Below the pieces are notes generated by a model. It had not been told where the DNA came from. It made no database searches and saw only the letters and a program-made list of their open reading frames with translations. The translations under genes and the position numbers were made by a program. Below, piece by piece: positions 1 through 6,811 of a stretch of DNA of 13,230 bases (position 1 is the first letter of the stretch; every line of letters begins with the position of its first letter). The stretch lies in assembly GCA_029564115.1 (NCBI GenBank), contig JAKQQP010000105.1, positions 1 through 13,230 of the forward strand, in the 5' to 3' direction. The DNA comes from Candidatus Rifleibacteriota bacterium. GTDB taxonomy: Bacteria > Riflebacteria > Ozemobacteria > Ozemobacterales > Ozemobacteraceae.

Positions 1-1
1 G

Positions 2-2977
2 GGCGGGCGGTATGTTTATAAAACCATAAACTTTGTCGACCGCTACCCGCCGAATGCGCCTGGCACGCCTTCTCTTGATAACGTTCTGAATAATAACGGT
101 GTTTTTAACCTCATCTGGGTTGCACCGACCGACCCTGCCAATTCAGGCATTGCGGCTTACGGCATTGAAGCCAGTCTAAATGGCGGGGCTTATACACATC
201 TGGCAACCTCTACGACTTCCGGTTACATCACCTCAGGTTTGCCCCAGGGTAAATACACTTTCAGGGTCAGAGCGGTTGATGGTGCTGGTAACGTTGGTGC
301 CTACAGTGGTGCCACTGTCCAGGCTGAAGTAGATACTACACCTCCTCTTGGCTCGATAGTTATCAACGCCGGTGCCCTGCGAACGAAAAACCCTGTGGCT
401 ACTCTCACCCTTTCGGCGTCTGATTTGAAGGGCGTCGCCGACATGAGCTTCAGTAATGACGGCGTCACTTGGAGCGGCTGGGTCCCTTATGCAACTTCAA
501 TAAGCTGGACACTGACTGCCGGCGATGAATTCAAAATCGTTTATGCTCGTTTCCGCGATACGGTTGGCAATATCGGTATCTACTCTGACGACATTCTGTT
601 TGATACCACGGGTCCGGCCGGCACAATTGCTGTTGCGCCTTCGCCCTACAGCAATCTGACCACTCTTGATGTTACCTTTACCGTTTCTGATGCCAGCCAG
701 GTTCCGACGATGCAGCTCTCTTACGATGGGGGGGCTTATACATCAGTTGCCTATGCTAACTACATTGGCTGGACAGTTGCCGCAACTTTTGCCACTCACA
801 CGGTAAGGGTCAAATTTCTTGATGAGCTGGGTAATATCTCTGCAATTTATGCTGCGACAACCTGCGTCGACACACAGGTTCCGCCTGCCGTAACAGTGAC
901 CGACGATGGTGATTACTCGCCATATCTCGATAAATTGCACGCCAGCTGGACAGCAAGCATAGATGCTCAGTCTGGTCTGAGCCATTATCTTGTAAAAGTT
1001 GGCAAAACTGCCGGGGCACAGGATGTCGTTGCTGAAACCAATGTGGGTAATGTTCTCGGCATTACCTTTGGGCCGATGCCGCTCGATATTACCGGCGCCA
1101 CCATGTATTATTTTACGGTTACTGCAGTTGATCGTGCCGGTAACAAATCAACGGTCGCCTATTCAAACGGTATCAAGGGCGGTGACCCGACGCCGCCGAC
1201 GGCTGTTCTTGTTTCGGATGCGGGCGCGTTCACGGCCAGCAATAATACGCTGGTCGCCACCTGGACAGCCAGCTCAGACCCAGATTCAGGCATTGCCCGA
1301 TACGAAGTCTCTGTGGGCACAACTTCTGGCGGCACCAATATTCTTAACTGGACAAACGTCGGCCTGGCGCAGACCTACACGGCAACTGGCCTGAGCCTGG
1401 TTTATAATACGATGTATTATATAAATGTGCGCGTTTATAACGGCGGCGGCACCTACACCATATCGTCCAGCGACGGCATCATTGTTGATACGGTTGCTCC
1501 CATTTTACCGGTGCCGACAATGATAGCCGAACCCGCCTACACCTCCGGAACAGTAAACATTGTTTCGTGCAATACCGTATCTGATCCGGTTTCTGGTGGT
1601 GTGACCTATTATTTCGAATGTTCAGACTCGTCGACATTTGCAACGATATCTGCAAATTCCGGCTGGATAACCGCGACTACCCATACATTTACCAGCCTGA
1701 ATGATGGAATCACCTACTATTTCAGAGTTCGTGCCCGTGATGCGGTTTTGAACGCTTCCAGCAACTCTATTGCGGTAACCTCTAAACAAGATTCTTTTGC
1801 GCCTTATGCGACCTCTTATACAGACAACACTCCCTCGAATGATGACCCCGACCATCAATGGTCACGCGATGCGACAGTTTCATTTGCGCCGGTTGGCTAC
1901 AACAACCCCGGTCTTAATCAATCGCCGGTTAAAGTAATGGTTCAAATTGCCAAAGGAAACGATTTTTCATCACCTATAGCTTCAGAAACGCTTGGGCCTC
2001 CTGGCGACAAAACATTCGTTGTTCCTTCACCAGTAGATGGAAATGTCATTTATGCCAGAGCCCTTTATGCAGACGAAGCCGGCAACTATGCCCCGGACTG
2101 GAAATACACCGATGGCATTATCCTTGATCTGGTCGATCCTTCTGTCGGGGCAACGACCGACATGTTTCCCAATAACAATGACCCCGACCACAAAATCTCA
2201 GCAGATTCCTGGATTTTTTTTGGCTTCAGCCATAATGATGCGGTGTCCGGCGTTGCTGATGTTCATATTCAAGTGGCAACTGATGTGAACTTTACGCAGA
2301 TTGTGACCAGTACACTGATTGGCAGCGCCGTTAATTCATATCTGTACACGCTTGGCGAAGACGGCAAGACCTATTATGCCCGCATCAGGGTTCGCGACAA
2401 ATCAGGCCGCTACAGTGATGGTACTACTGTTTTCAGCCCGGCAGCGACCTTCGGGGCACCTTCTGATGGTATCCGGGTCGACCTGACGCCACCCTCGCCA
2501 CTCGATGCGGCTTTCTACATCAATAAAAAAGCTGATGCTTATCTTGGCGAGTCGACGACGGCGACATCGGTGGTTTACCTGACTTTTACGGTTTCTGACC
2601 CGAGCGGCATCGCAACAATCAAGATTCGCAACATTCCAATAGCTACGCCCAAAACCATCGATATTATCGAACCCTACAATTTTACCGAAGTATGGTCGCT
2701 TGGCCCGAACCCATGGGAAGACCAGAGTCTCTGGGAGAATCCCAACCCGGGGGTGGCAACGGTAGGTGTTGTTTTTATTGACAAGATTGGGCATATATCG
2801 CAGGAGTTCTTTCAGGCCATTGAATATCAGCCGTTATATCACGTTGCCACCGGAACCCGTTTCGATGATCAAAGAATCTACCCGACCGACACCTACGACG
2901 AATATTCTGGCCAGAACAAGTATGGCGCAACCAATTCAACTGCTATTGGTACATCGTTGCGCCTGGTCAAGCCATAG
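2..2977 (+). CDS. Large multi-module fibronectin-III/Ig-like protein, 5'-truncated by the window
   Basis: The frame is open from base 2 to the TAG at 2975-2977, giving 991 visible residues; the true start lies left of the window. A TTG at 239 is in frame but internal, because the reading continues upstream with the same module type. About nine beta-sandwich modules of 85-120 residues are visible. Most are separated by linkers of the form D-x-x-x-P (for example VDTTPP, DTTGP, VDTVAP, VDLTPP), and many end in an 'AxDxAGN' type strand, typical of bacterial FN3 and Ig-like repeats. Two modules share an N/D-D-P-D-H motif. There is no visible catalytic motif, transmembrane anchor, LPXTG signal or C-terminal membrane helix; the tail ends in GTSLRLVKP. 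I infer a secreted or surface-exposed adhesin or structural protein. The 3' end is 11 bp from the convergent pilin-like gene. Its exact function and its N-terminal domain are unknown. Confidence 0.9.
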   Translation, partial: GGRYVYKTINFVDRYPPNAPGTPSLDNVLNNNGVFNLIWVAPTDPANSGIAAYGIEASLNGGAYTHLATSTTSGYITSGLPQGKYTFRVRAVDGAGNVGAYSGATVQAEVDTTPPLGSIVINAGALRTKNPVATLTLSASDLKGVADMSFSNDGVTWSGWVPYATSISWTLTAGDEFKIVYARFRDTVGNIGIYSDDILFDTTGPAGTIAVAPSPYSNLTTLDVTFTVSDASQVPTMQLSYDGGAYTSVAYANYIGWTVAATFATHTVRVKFLDELGNISAIYAATTCVDTQVPPAVTVTDDGDYSPYLDKLHASWTASIDAQSGLSHYLVKVGKTAGAQDVVAETNVGNVLGITFGPMPLDITGATMYYFTVTAVDRAGNKSTVAYSNGIKGGDPTPPTAVLVSDAGAFTASNNTLVATWTASSDPDSGIARYEVSVGTTSGGTNILNWTNVGLAQTYTATGLSLVYNTMYYINVRVYNGGGTYTISSSDGIIVDTVAPILPVPTMIAEPAYTSGTVNIVSCNTVSDPVSGGVTYYFECSDSSTFATISANSGWITATTHTFTSLNDGITYYFRVRARDAVLNASSNSIAVTSKQDSFAPYATSYTDNTPSNDDPDHQWSRDATVSFAPVGYNNPGLNQSPVKVMVQIAKGNDFSSPIASETLGPPGDKTFVVPSPVDGNVIYARALYADEAGNYAPDWKYTDGIILDLVDPSVGATTDMFPNNNDPDHKISADSWIFFGFSHNDAVSGVADVHIQVATDVNFTQIVTSTLIGSAVNSYLYTLGEDGKTYYARIRVRDKSGRYSDGTTVFSPAATFGAPSDGIRVDLTPPSPLDAAFYINKKADAYLGESTTATSVVYLTFTVSDPSGIATIKIRNIPIATPKTIDIIEPYNFTEVWSLGPNPWEDQSLWENPNPGVATVGVVFIDKIGHISQEFFQAIEYQPLYHVATGTRFDDQRIYPTDTYDEYSGQNKYGATNSTAIGTSLRLVKP
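890..1501 (+). repeat. Two adjacent, closely similar FN3 modules
   Basis: Within the large FN3 protein two consecutive modules are clearly duplicated relative to each other. Both open with V-x-D-x-G-x-(Y/F), continue with a 'xAxWTAS-D-xxSG' strand, then a 'VGxTxG' turn and a 'TNVG' segment, then an 'MYYxxV' strand, and end in D-P-T-P-P or D-T-V-A-P. The similarity is at protein level; the DNA has diverged, so this is an old duplication and not a recent unstable tandem repeat. The layout is typical of FN3 arrays in large bacterial surface proteins. Confidence 0.65.
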
Positions 2978-2988
2978 CTCTGATTCGA

Positions 2989-3942
2989 TTACCACTGAAA
3001 CCACCTGTGACTGTATTTTGCAATGTTTGTGATTGTGGGATCCGGAAGAAGTTCTGTCTTGAAGCTCCTTTCCTGCAATGCTTCGTCGGTAGCGCTTGCC
3101 ACTATCTGGTATTTTTCAGTCCATGCCGATGGTGCCTTAACATCAGCATTATTAGCTCCTTTCCACCTTTCAAGCATCAGACCGTCAATGTAAGTCGCAT
3201 CGCTGGAATCAGTTGACAGCTCAATACTCACAATTGCAGGATCTGGATCTGTGGAATAATCTGTGAGGGGGAAACTGTTGAAATATCTTTTCCATTCAGT
3301 ACTGTTAGCGTTGAGATTCAAGATTGTGCTGCCGTCAACTTTAACCGTCATGGTTGCCCCTGCGTCTGGGTTTTCAGCTCTTGCCCAGAAGCTTATTATA
3401 TAGAAGATTGGTATACCAGTGCCGGTTCTATCGATTTTTATTTTCTGTTCGGCACCGCCGGCCTTAAGTTTCCAGCCGTTTGGGATACCGTCATTGGCAG
3501 TGTGATTACCGTGCCATTCGCCGAAGTCAGCATCGGTGGCAATTTCATGATTGTCAATTTCAAAACTCGAGTTGAAAATCAAGTTTTCAATTGTTTGCCA
3601 TTCAATCTTCCTTTTGTGGCGATCAACATTAACAGTGTCTGCACGCTGTCTGATAAAACTCTTTTCTGCAAGAAAACCGGTGAGACTCGCTATTCCAGCG
3701 CTCGTGTTTGCATTTTTCAGGTAATCTTCGAGTTTAATTCGTGTCGGATGACTTTTATCCGGATAGTGAAAGCGGAAAAGATCGATGCCGCGCCTCAGCG
3801 CATTAAGATTCAGCTTTAACTCATCTTCTGAAAGCCTTTTCAGGCGGGTATCCTGCTCAAGAACTGCTACGGTGCCAGAAAGGCCAAGGACAGTGAAGAA
3901 GAGCAGCAAACCAAGAAGAACGTAACCACGCCGCAGTTTCAT
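2989..3942 (-). CDS. Pilin-like protein with C-terminal carbohydrate-binding-like (jelly-roll) domain
   Basis: This 317-residue protein starts at the ATG at 3942, with AAAGGA upstream at good spacing. The N-terminus is a class III-like prepilin signal: MKLRRG then a hydrophobic helix (residues 7-28), with cleavage expected between G6 and Y7. The +5 position is Gly, not the usual Glu. Residues 33-60 resemble the helix that follows in PulG/GspG-like pseudopilins. From about 119 to 278 the sequence looks like a CBM4/9 or galactose-binding-type jelly roll: an N-x-SFE opening, 'GIPNGW', a 'SFWARAE' strand, 'STEWKRY', and a closing 'YIDGLMLE' strand. I infer a minor, tip-like pseudopilin able to bind a glycan or other surface ligand, anchored by its N-terminal helix until assembled. 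It is convergent with the FN3 gene and divergent from the GspG-like gene. The pilin call is strong; the CBM call is by pattern only. Confidence 0.85.
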   Translation of the reverse strand: MKLRRGYVLLGLLLFFTVLGLSGTVAVLEQDTRLKRLSEDELKLNLNALRRGIDLFRFHYPDKSHPTRIKLEDYLKNANTSAGIASLTGFLAEKSFIRQRADTVNVDRHKRKIEWQTIENLIFNSSFEIDNHEIATDADFGEWHGNHTANDGIPNGWKLKAGGAEQKIKIDRTGTGIPIFYIISFWARAENPDAGATMTVKVDGSTILNLNANSTEWKRYFNSFPLTDYSTDPDPAIVSIELSTDSSDATYIDGLMLERWKGANNADVKAPSAWTEKYQIVASATDEALQERSFKTELLPDPTITNIAKYSHRWFQW

Positions 3943-4000
3943 CCAGACATCCTTTTATCAGTAGAACCTTCAGGGCAATTATACTGAAACCCATTAGATT

Positions 4001-4110
4001 TGCAATTATCCTGGATTTTCGCCACCCACCTTTGCAAGTGCAGGCTCGCGGGATGACGAAATCCGGTTCTGCCAATCCGGGCGTAAACCCGGAAGCCAGG
4101 ATTTAATGCA
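4001..4110. repeat. Structured inverted-repeat element in the divergent intergenic region
   Basis: The ends 4001-4014 (TGCAATTATCCTGG) and 4096-4110 (CCAGGATTTAATGCA) are imperfect inverted repeats. Between them lie two more hairpins. The first pairs GATTTTCG (4014-4021) with CGAAATC (4057-4063) and has an inner hairpin CACCT/AAGTG at 4027-4040, which on the minus strand shows a GCAA loop. The second is a perfect 6-bp stem, TCCGGG/CCCGGA, at 4076-4093 with a 6-base loop. The AAATCC at 4059-4064 could alternatively pair with GGATTT at 4099-4104. The whole resembles a three-way-junction RNA leader or a small non-autonomous repeat (REP/MITE-like). No obvious target-site duplication flanks it. 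It lies 59 bp upstream of the pilin-like gene start at 3942. Confidence 0.45.
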
Positions 4111-4132
4111 TTTACCCTGTAAAACTTGTAAT

Positions 4133-4162
4133 TTGCGAGACAAAAAGCTTTCTCTGTATTAT
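4133..4162 (+). promoter_or_regulatory. Candidate sigma-70 promoter for the GspG-like gene (rightward)
   Basis: TTGCGA (4133-4138) and TATTAT (4157-4162) are separated by 18 bp in an AT-rich stretch. They would give a leader of about 130 nt before the ATG at 4298. The -10 overlaps the leftward extended -10 by two bases, so the two promoters would compete. The match is moderate, and the rest of 4170-4297 shows no gene, only AT-rich sequence. Confidence 0.3.
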
Positions 4163-4169
4163 TATAACA
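4161..4169 (-). promoter_or_regulatory. Candidate extended -10 promoter for the pilin-like gene (leftward)
   Basis: Read on the minus strand this is TGTTATAAT, an exact match to the sigma-70 extended -10 pattern TGnTATAAT. No good -35 is visible at 16-18 bp, which extended -10 promoters can tolerate. It would start transcription near 4154 and give the gene at 3942 a leader of about 210 nt that contains the whole structured element at 4001-4110. The assignment rests on motif match and position only. Confidence 0.45.
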
Positions 4170-4297
4170 GACTCGACAAAGTGAGAATCTGAGATCAATT
4201 TTTTTGTGCAGAAAATGCTAAGTGATCAAATTGGTTTTGCCGATTATCTCTTTGGTTTAGAAAAAAAATCTGTTTGCAGAGTAACAGGCAAAACTGA

Positions 4298-5041
4298 ATG
4301 GTGAAAACCGAAACAAAGTGGCATAATAGTGGCAGGTCCGGCTTTACCTTGCTGGAACTGCTTGTCGTAGTCGGCATTCTGGCCGCCCTGGTGGCTCTGG
4401 CGCTGCCATTTTACCAAGATTATGTAAACCAGTCGAAGATGACAGCGGCCGAAGCTGATCTTCAAACCTTTAAAAAAGCTCTCGCAATGTATGATCAGCT
4501 TGAACCAAAAGTATTTGGTGCGAATGCTACAGACAAGTTTTCAACTTTGATAGGTAAGTATCTTCAGGACTACAGAACTTTTGCTGCACAGGTGAACCCC
4601 GTTGACCCTTGGGGAAATGATTATTTCTTTGATGTCGCCAATGGCGTTATTCTTTCCAACGGTCCAGACGGTATCAGAGACACGACAGATTTTACTACCA
4701 GAGTTGGCGCAGATGATGATATTCTCGTTACCTGGAAGCCGCCTTATTATGTTTCTGGTGCAAGAGCAATTAATCAGACTACCGTCGAGGTAACATTTAG
4801 CAGAAAAGTTGATGGAACTCCATCTGGTGCTTTAACTCCAGCCAGAATAATTGCAAATGTTCAGAAAATTTCAGATACGATATTCAGATTTATTCTCTCG
4901 GAACCCTTGGTAAAAACTGATCCTGCCACAAATTATTTTATTACAATTAACGCTATCCCTGCACAGGATGGCCGCCCAACCTTTGACAATAATCCGGAAA
5001 CCCTTGCCGCTGGTGGCGTAAGTAATCCGTTTTCTTTGTAA
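4298..5041 (+). CDS. gspG: GspG-like core pseudopilin with C-terminal Ig-like domain
   Basis: This 247-residue protein has a classical prepilin signal: a 15-residue polar leader ending in SG, cleavage before F16, Glu at +5 (E20), and a hydrophobic helix 16-38. Residues 95-146 carry the GspG signature: DPWGN (103-107), a GPDG turn (122-125), then a D-D-I-x-x-x-W end (140-146). In GspG this loop region binds calcium. GspG normally ends here, but this protein continues for about 100 residues (147-247) with a 'VEVTFSRKVD' strand and a 'YFITINAIPAQDGR' strand, a pattern like SbsA-type bacterial Ig-like (Big_5) domains. I infer the major subunit of the pseudopilus, decorated with an Ig-like domain. 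The start was chosen at ATG 4298 with a weak AGG upstream; the GTG at 4301 is an alternative. It is followed after 7 bp by the second pseudopilin. Confidence 0.9.
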   Translation: MVKTETKWHNSGRSGFTLLELLVVVGILAALVALALPFYQDYVNQSKMTAAEADLQTFKKALAMYDQLEPKVFGANATDKFSTLIGKYLQDYRTFAAQVNPVDPWGNDYFFDVANGVILSNGPDGIRDTTDFTTRVGADDDILVTWKPPYYVSGARAINQTTVEVTFSRKVDGTPSGALTPARIIANVQKISDTIFRFILSEPLVKTDPATNYFITINAIPAQDGRPTFDNNPETLAAGGVSNPFSL

Positions 5042-5048
5042 GATTTCT

Positions 5049-5468
5049 GTGAGAAGTGGTTTTACGCTTGTTGAGGTAATTGTCGTTACGGCGCTGATTC
5101 TGCTGATTTCGCTGGTTGGTATTCAGACGGCAGATGTTGTCTCACAAAGAGAAAAAGAAGAGAGGCTGCGCTATTCTCTTCTCGAAATGCGGGCCGCACT
5201 TGATCTGTATTTTCAAGATCAGCATAGTTTTCCAGCTACAATTACTGAATTGCTAACTCAGCCGCGCTTGCTGAATGGCTCAGAATATGGGTTTTACCTG
5301 CGGCGCATTCCGCTCAATTCGTTTTTTAATTCACAGCACTGGACTTATGCCACAGGTACTTTTGACACAGGCATTCCCAAAACGGTTGTTGTGGATGTTT
5401 TTTGCCCTTCTCAGGGCAGCCCTGAGCTTGACAAGGCTCTTGATGGAACGAGTTATCTGGAATGGTGA
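5049..5468 (+). CDS. Short type II secretion-type pseudopilin (PulG/GspG family)
   Basis: This 139-residue protein starts at a GTG and has a minimal prepilin leader, MRSG, then FTLVE with Glu at +5 and a hydrophobic helix to about residue 26. The frame has an in-frame stop at 5019-5021 upstream, so the leader cannot be much longer. Residues 36-60 form the usual amphipathic helix with 'RAALDLYFQDQHSFP'. Next comes the 'YLRRIPLN' segment common in small PulG-like proteins, and it ends in LDGTSYLEW, like the C-terminal motif of that family. It lacks the DPWGN calcium motif, so it is more likely a second or minor pseudopilin than the main subunit. The gap to the upstream gspG-like gene is 7 bp with no strong ribosome site, so translational coupling is likely. 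It converges on the HEAT-repeat gene with 15 bp between stops. Confidence 0.88.
   Translation: MRSGFTLVEVIVVTALILLISLVGIQTADVVSQREKEERLRYSLLEMRAALDLYFQDQHSFPATITELLTQPRLLNGSEYGFYLRRIPLNSFFNSQHWTYATGTFDTGIPKTVVVDVFCPSQGSPELDKALDGTSYLEW
5410..5426 (+). other. Perfect 7-bp hairpin inside the 3' end of the short pseudopilin gene
   Basis: CTCAGGG and CCCTGAG face each other across a 3-base loop (CAG), ending 42 bp before the gene's last base. No T-run follows, so it does not look like a classical intrinsic terminator. It sits near the convergent gene ends at 5468/5484, where it could protect mRNA 3' ends or slow polymerase. It could also be coincidental. Confidence 0.3.
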
Positions 5469-5483
5469 GCATGGGACGAAGTT

Positions 5484-6809
5484 TCAGCGGTCGGGCAATT
5501 TGAAGGCGGGTTTTGCCTGTTCGGCTGAGTCTTTGAGTCTAATGCCGCGGGCGGCGGCCTCGGTGAGCAGTTTTTTTGCGATCAGACCCTTTTCGTGCTG
5601 CAGAATTTTTAGCGCTGCCTCTGATTCTGAGCTTTTTAGTGAAAAGAGCAGATTCTGCAGTCGGCTAAGGCCATCGGTGTGCCCGGCTTTCCATTTTATA
5701 AGTGCTGCAAGAGCCTGATCAGCGGCGTCGCCTGAATTTTCAGCCTTTTCGATCAATGGGTTGATATTGCCCCTGAAAAATTCAATCTGGCCGGCGATAA
5801 TCTTCAGCGCTGTCTGGCGAATATGGGGTTCTTTGCGGTTTGCGGCCCCGAGAATCCATGGTAAAAAGGGTTCCCAGTTCGGAAAATGTGCGGCGGCCAT
5901 TATCACTCTTTCTGCCAGAAGCGGCTGGGCTGTTACAGGCCTCGCGATACCATCGGCAAAAGACACTATTCTTTCGCTGTCTTCCGGTTTGAGCTGTCTG
6001 AGAATCGATGTGGCCTGTGCCGTGTCAGGTGTGGTCAGATAAGCCTCGATCAGAGCCCTTATGCCAAGCGGGTCTCTTAAAATGGCAAGTGATCTTATGG
6101 CGCAGCCGCTTACCCGATGATCAACATCGGTCAGAGCATTGATAAGAAAAACGACCCGGCGGCTCAGCGGCAGCTCACCGGTGATAAAAATGGTTGCGGC
6201 TCTGGTTGCAGCGTCTGGTGAATTGAGGCGCTGCAGAACCAGTTTTTCGAGTTCAGTCTCGGGTGCAAGGGTTGCCAGGCCTTTTAGTGCTTCATTCTGA
6301 ACTCGCAGGGCAGTGTCATTGAGAAACGGTTCGAGAAGGCCGGGCAGTTTTTCTTTGCCCAGCGCTGCCGCAGCTCTTACCGCGTTGGCCCGCAGACGGA
6401 TATCGGGGTGCTGCATGAACGGAACTACCAGCTCCAGGCCTGCGTTAAGCCTTGCTGCCGCTGTGACGGCTGAAGCCAGCACAAAAACATCCTGCTCGTC
6501 GACAAACAGCAGTCTGAGAGCTTCGAGGGCCGGTTTCCCCATTGCCGGGACCATTGCCTGAACTGCAAGACGCCTGATCAGAGCATTTTCGCTTTTTAAA
6601 AGCGAAGAAACCTGTATGCCACAAGCGGCGGGGTGATATTTCTCTGCAAGCCCCAGAACAACCTCGATAACTTTGGCATCATGGTGCTGAAGTGCCAGCA
6701 GCAGAGGTTCCGGGTGCCGTGAGAAGTCCTTTTCCCATTCCTGCAGCGCATGCAGGGCCAGCGCCGGCTTGCCGCTTCTGATAAGTTGCGATATGTCGTT
6801 AAAGTCCAT
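5484..6809 (-). CDS. HEAT-repeat protein, last gene of the secretion/pilus operon
   Basis: This 441-residue, almost all-helical protein shows HEAT/PBS-lyase-like repeats, most clearly at 134-151 (HPDIRLRANAVRAAAALG), 165-181, 197-213 and 228-244; weaker ones continue through most of the chain. There is no signal peptide or membrane segment, so it is probably cytoplasmic. HEAT solenoids are protein-binding scaffolds; no enzymatic residues are visible. It starts 2 bp after the gspF stop, with TAGGT just upstream, so it is almost certainly co-transcribed and coupled with gspF. I infer a role tied to the motor or platform, or regulation of assembly, from position alone. HEAT proteins are not part of the standard GspE/F or PilMNOP set. 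The fold is well supported and the role is open. Confidence 0.85.
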   Translation of the reverse strand: MDFNDISQLIRSGKPALALHALQEWEKDFSRHPEPLLLALQHHDAKVIEVVLGLAEKYHPAACGIQVSSLLKSENALIRRLAVQAMVPAMGKPALEALRLLFVDEQDVFVLASAVTAAARLNAGLELVVPFMQHPDIRLRANAVRAAAALGKEKLPGLLEPFLNDTALRVQNEALKGLATLAPETELEKLVLQRLNSPDAATRAATIFITGELPLSRRVVFLINALTDVDHRVSGCAIRSLAILRDPLGIRALIEAYLTTPDTAQATSILRQLKPEDSERIVSFADGIARPVTAQPLLAERVIMAAAHFPNWEPFLPWILGAANRKEPHIRQTALKIIAGQIEFFRGNINPLIEKAENSGDAADQALAALIKWKAGHTDGLSRLQNLLFSLKSSESEAALKILQHEKGLIAKKLLTEAAARGIRLKDSAEQAKPAFKLPDR

Positions 6810-6811
6810 GT

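Noticed and set aside
239..241. TTG at 239 as the start of the FN3 protein
   Set aside because: The frame is open to the window edge and the 79 upstream residues complete an FN3 module.
2978..2988. Terminator between the convergent FN3 and pilin-like genes
   Set aside because: Only 11 bp separate the stops and no stem followed by a T-run is visible around them.
3857..4075. Minus-strand 72-codon frame over the pilin start and the structured element
   Set aside because: It overlaps the well-supported pilin start in another frame, and its first part is a translation of the inverted-repeat element; no protein family is recognisable.
4195..4465. Minus-strand frames over the GspG-like start
   Set aside because: Antisense to a clear prepilin signal; low-complexity translation of AT-rich leader sequence.
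5275..5718. Plus-strand 147-codon frame across the pseudopilin and HEAT gene ends
   Set aside because: It runs through two well-supported genes in other frames and has no coherent protein pattern.
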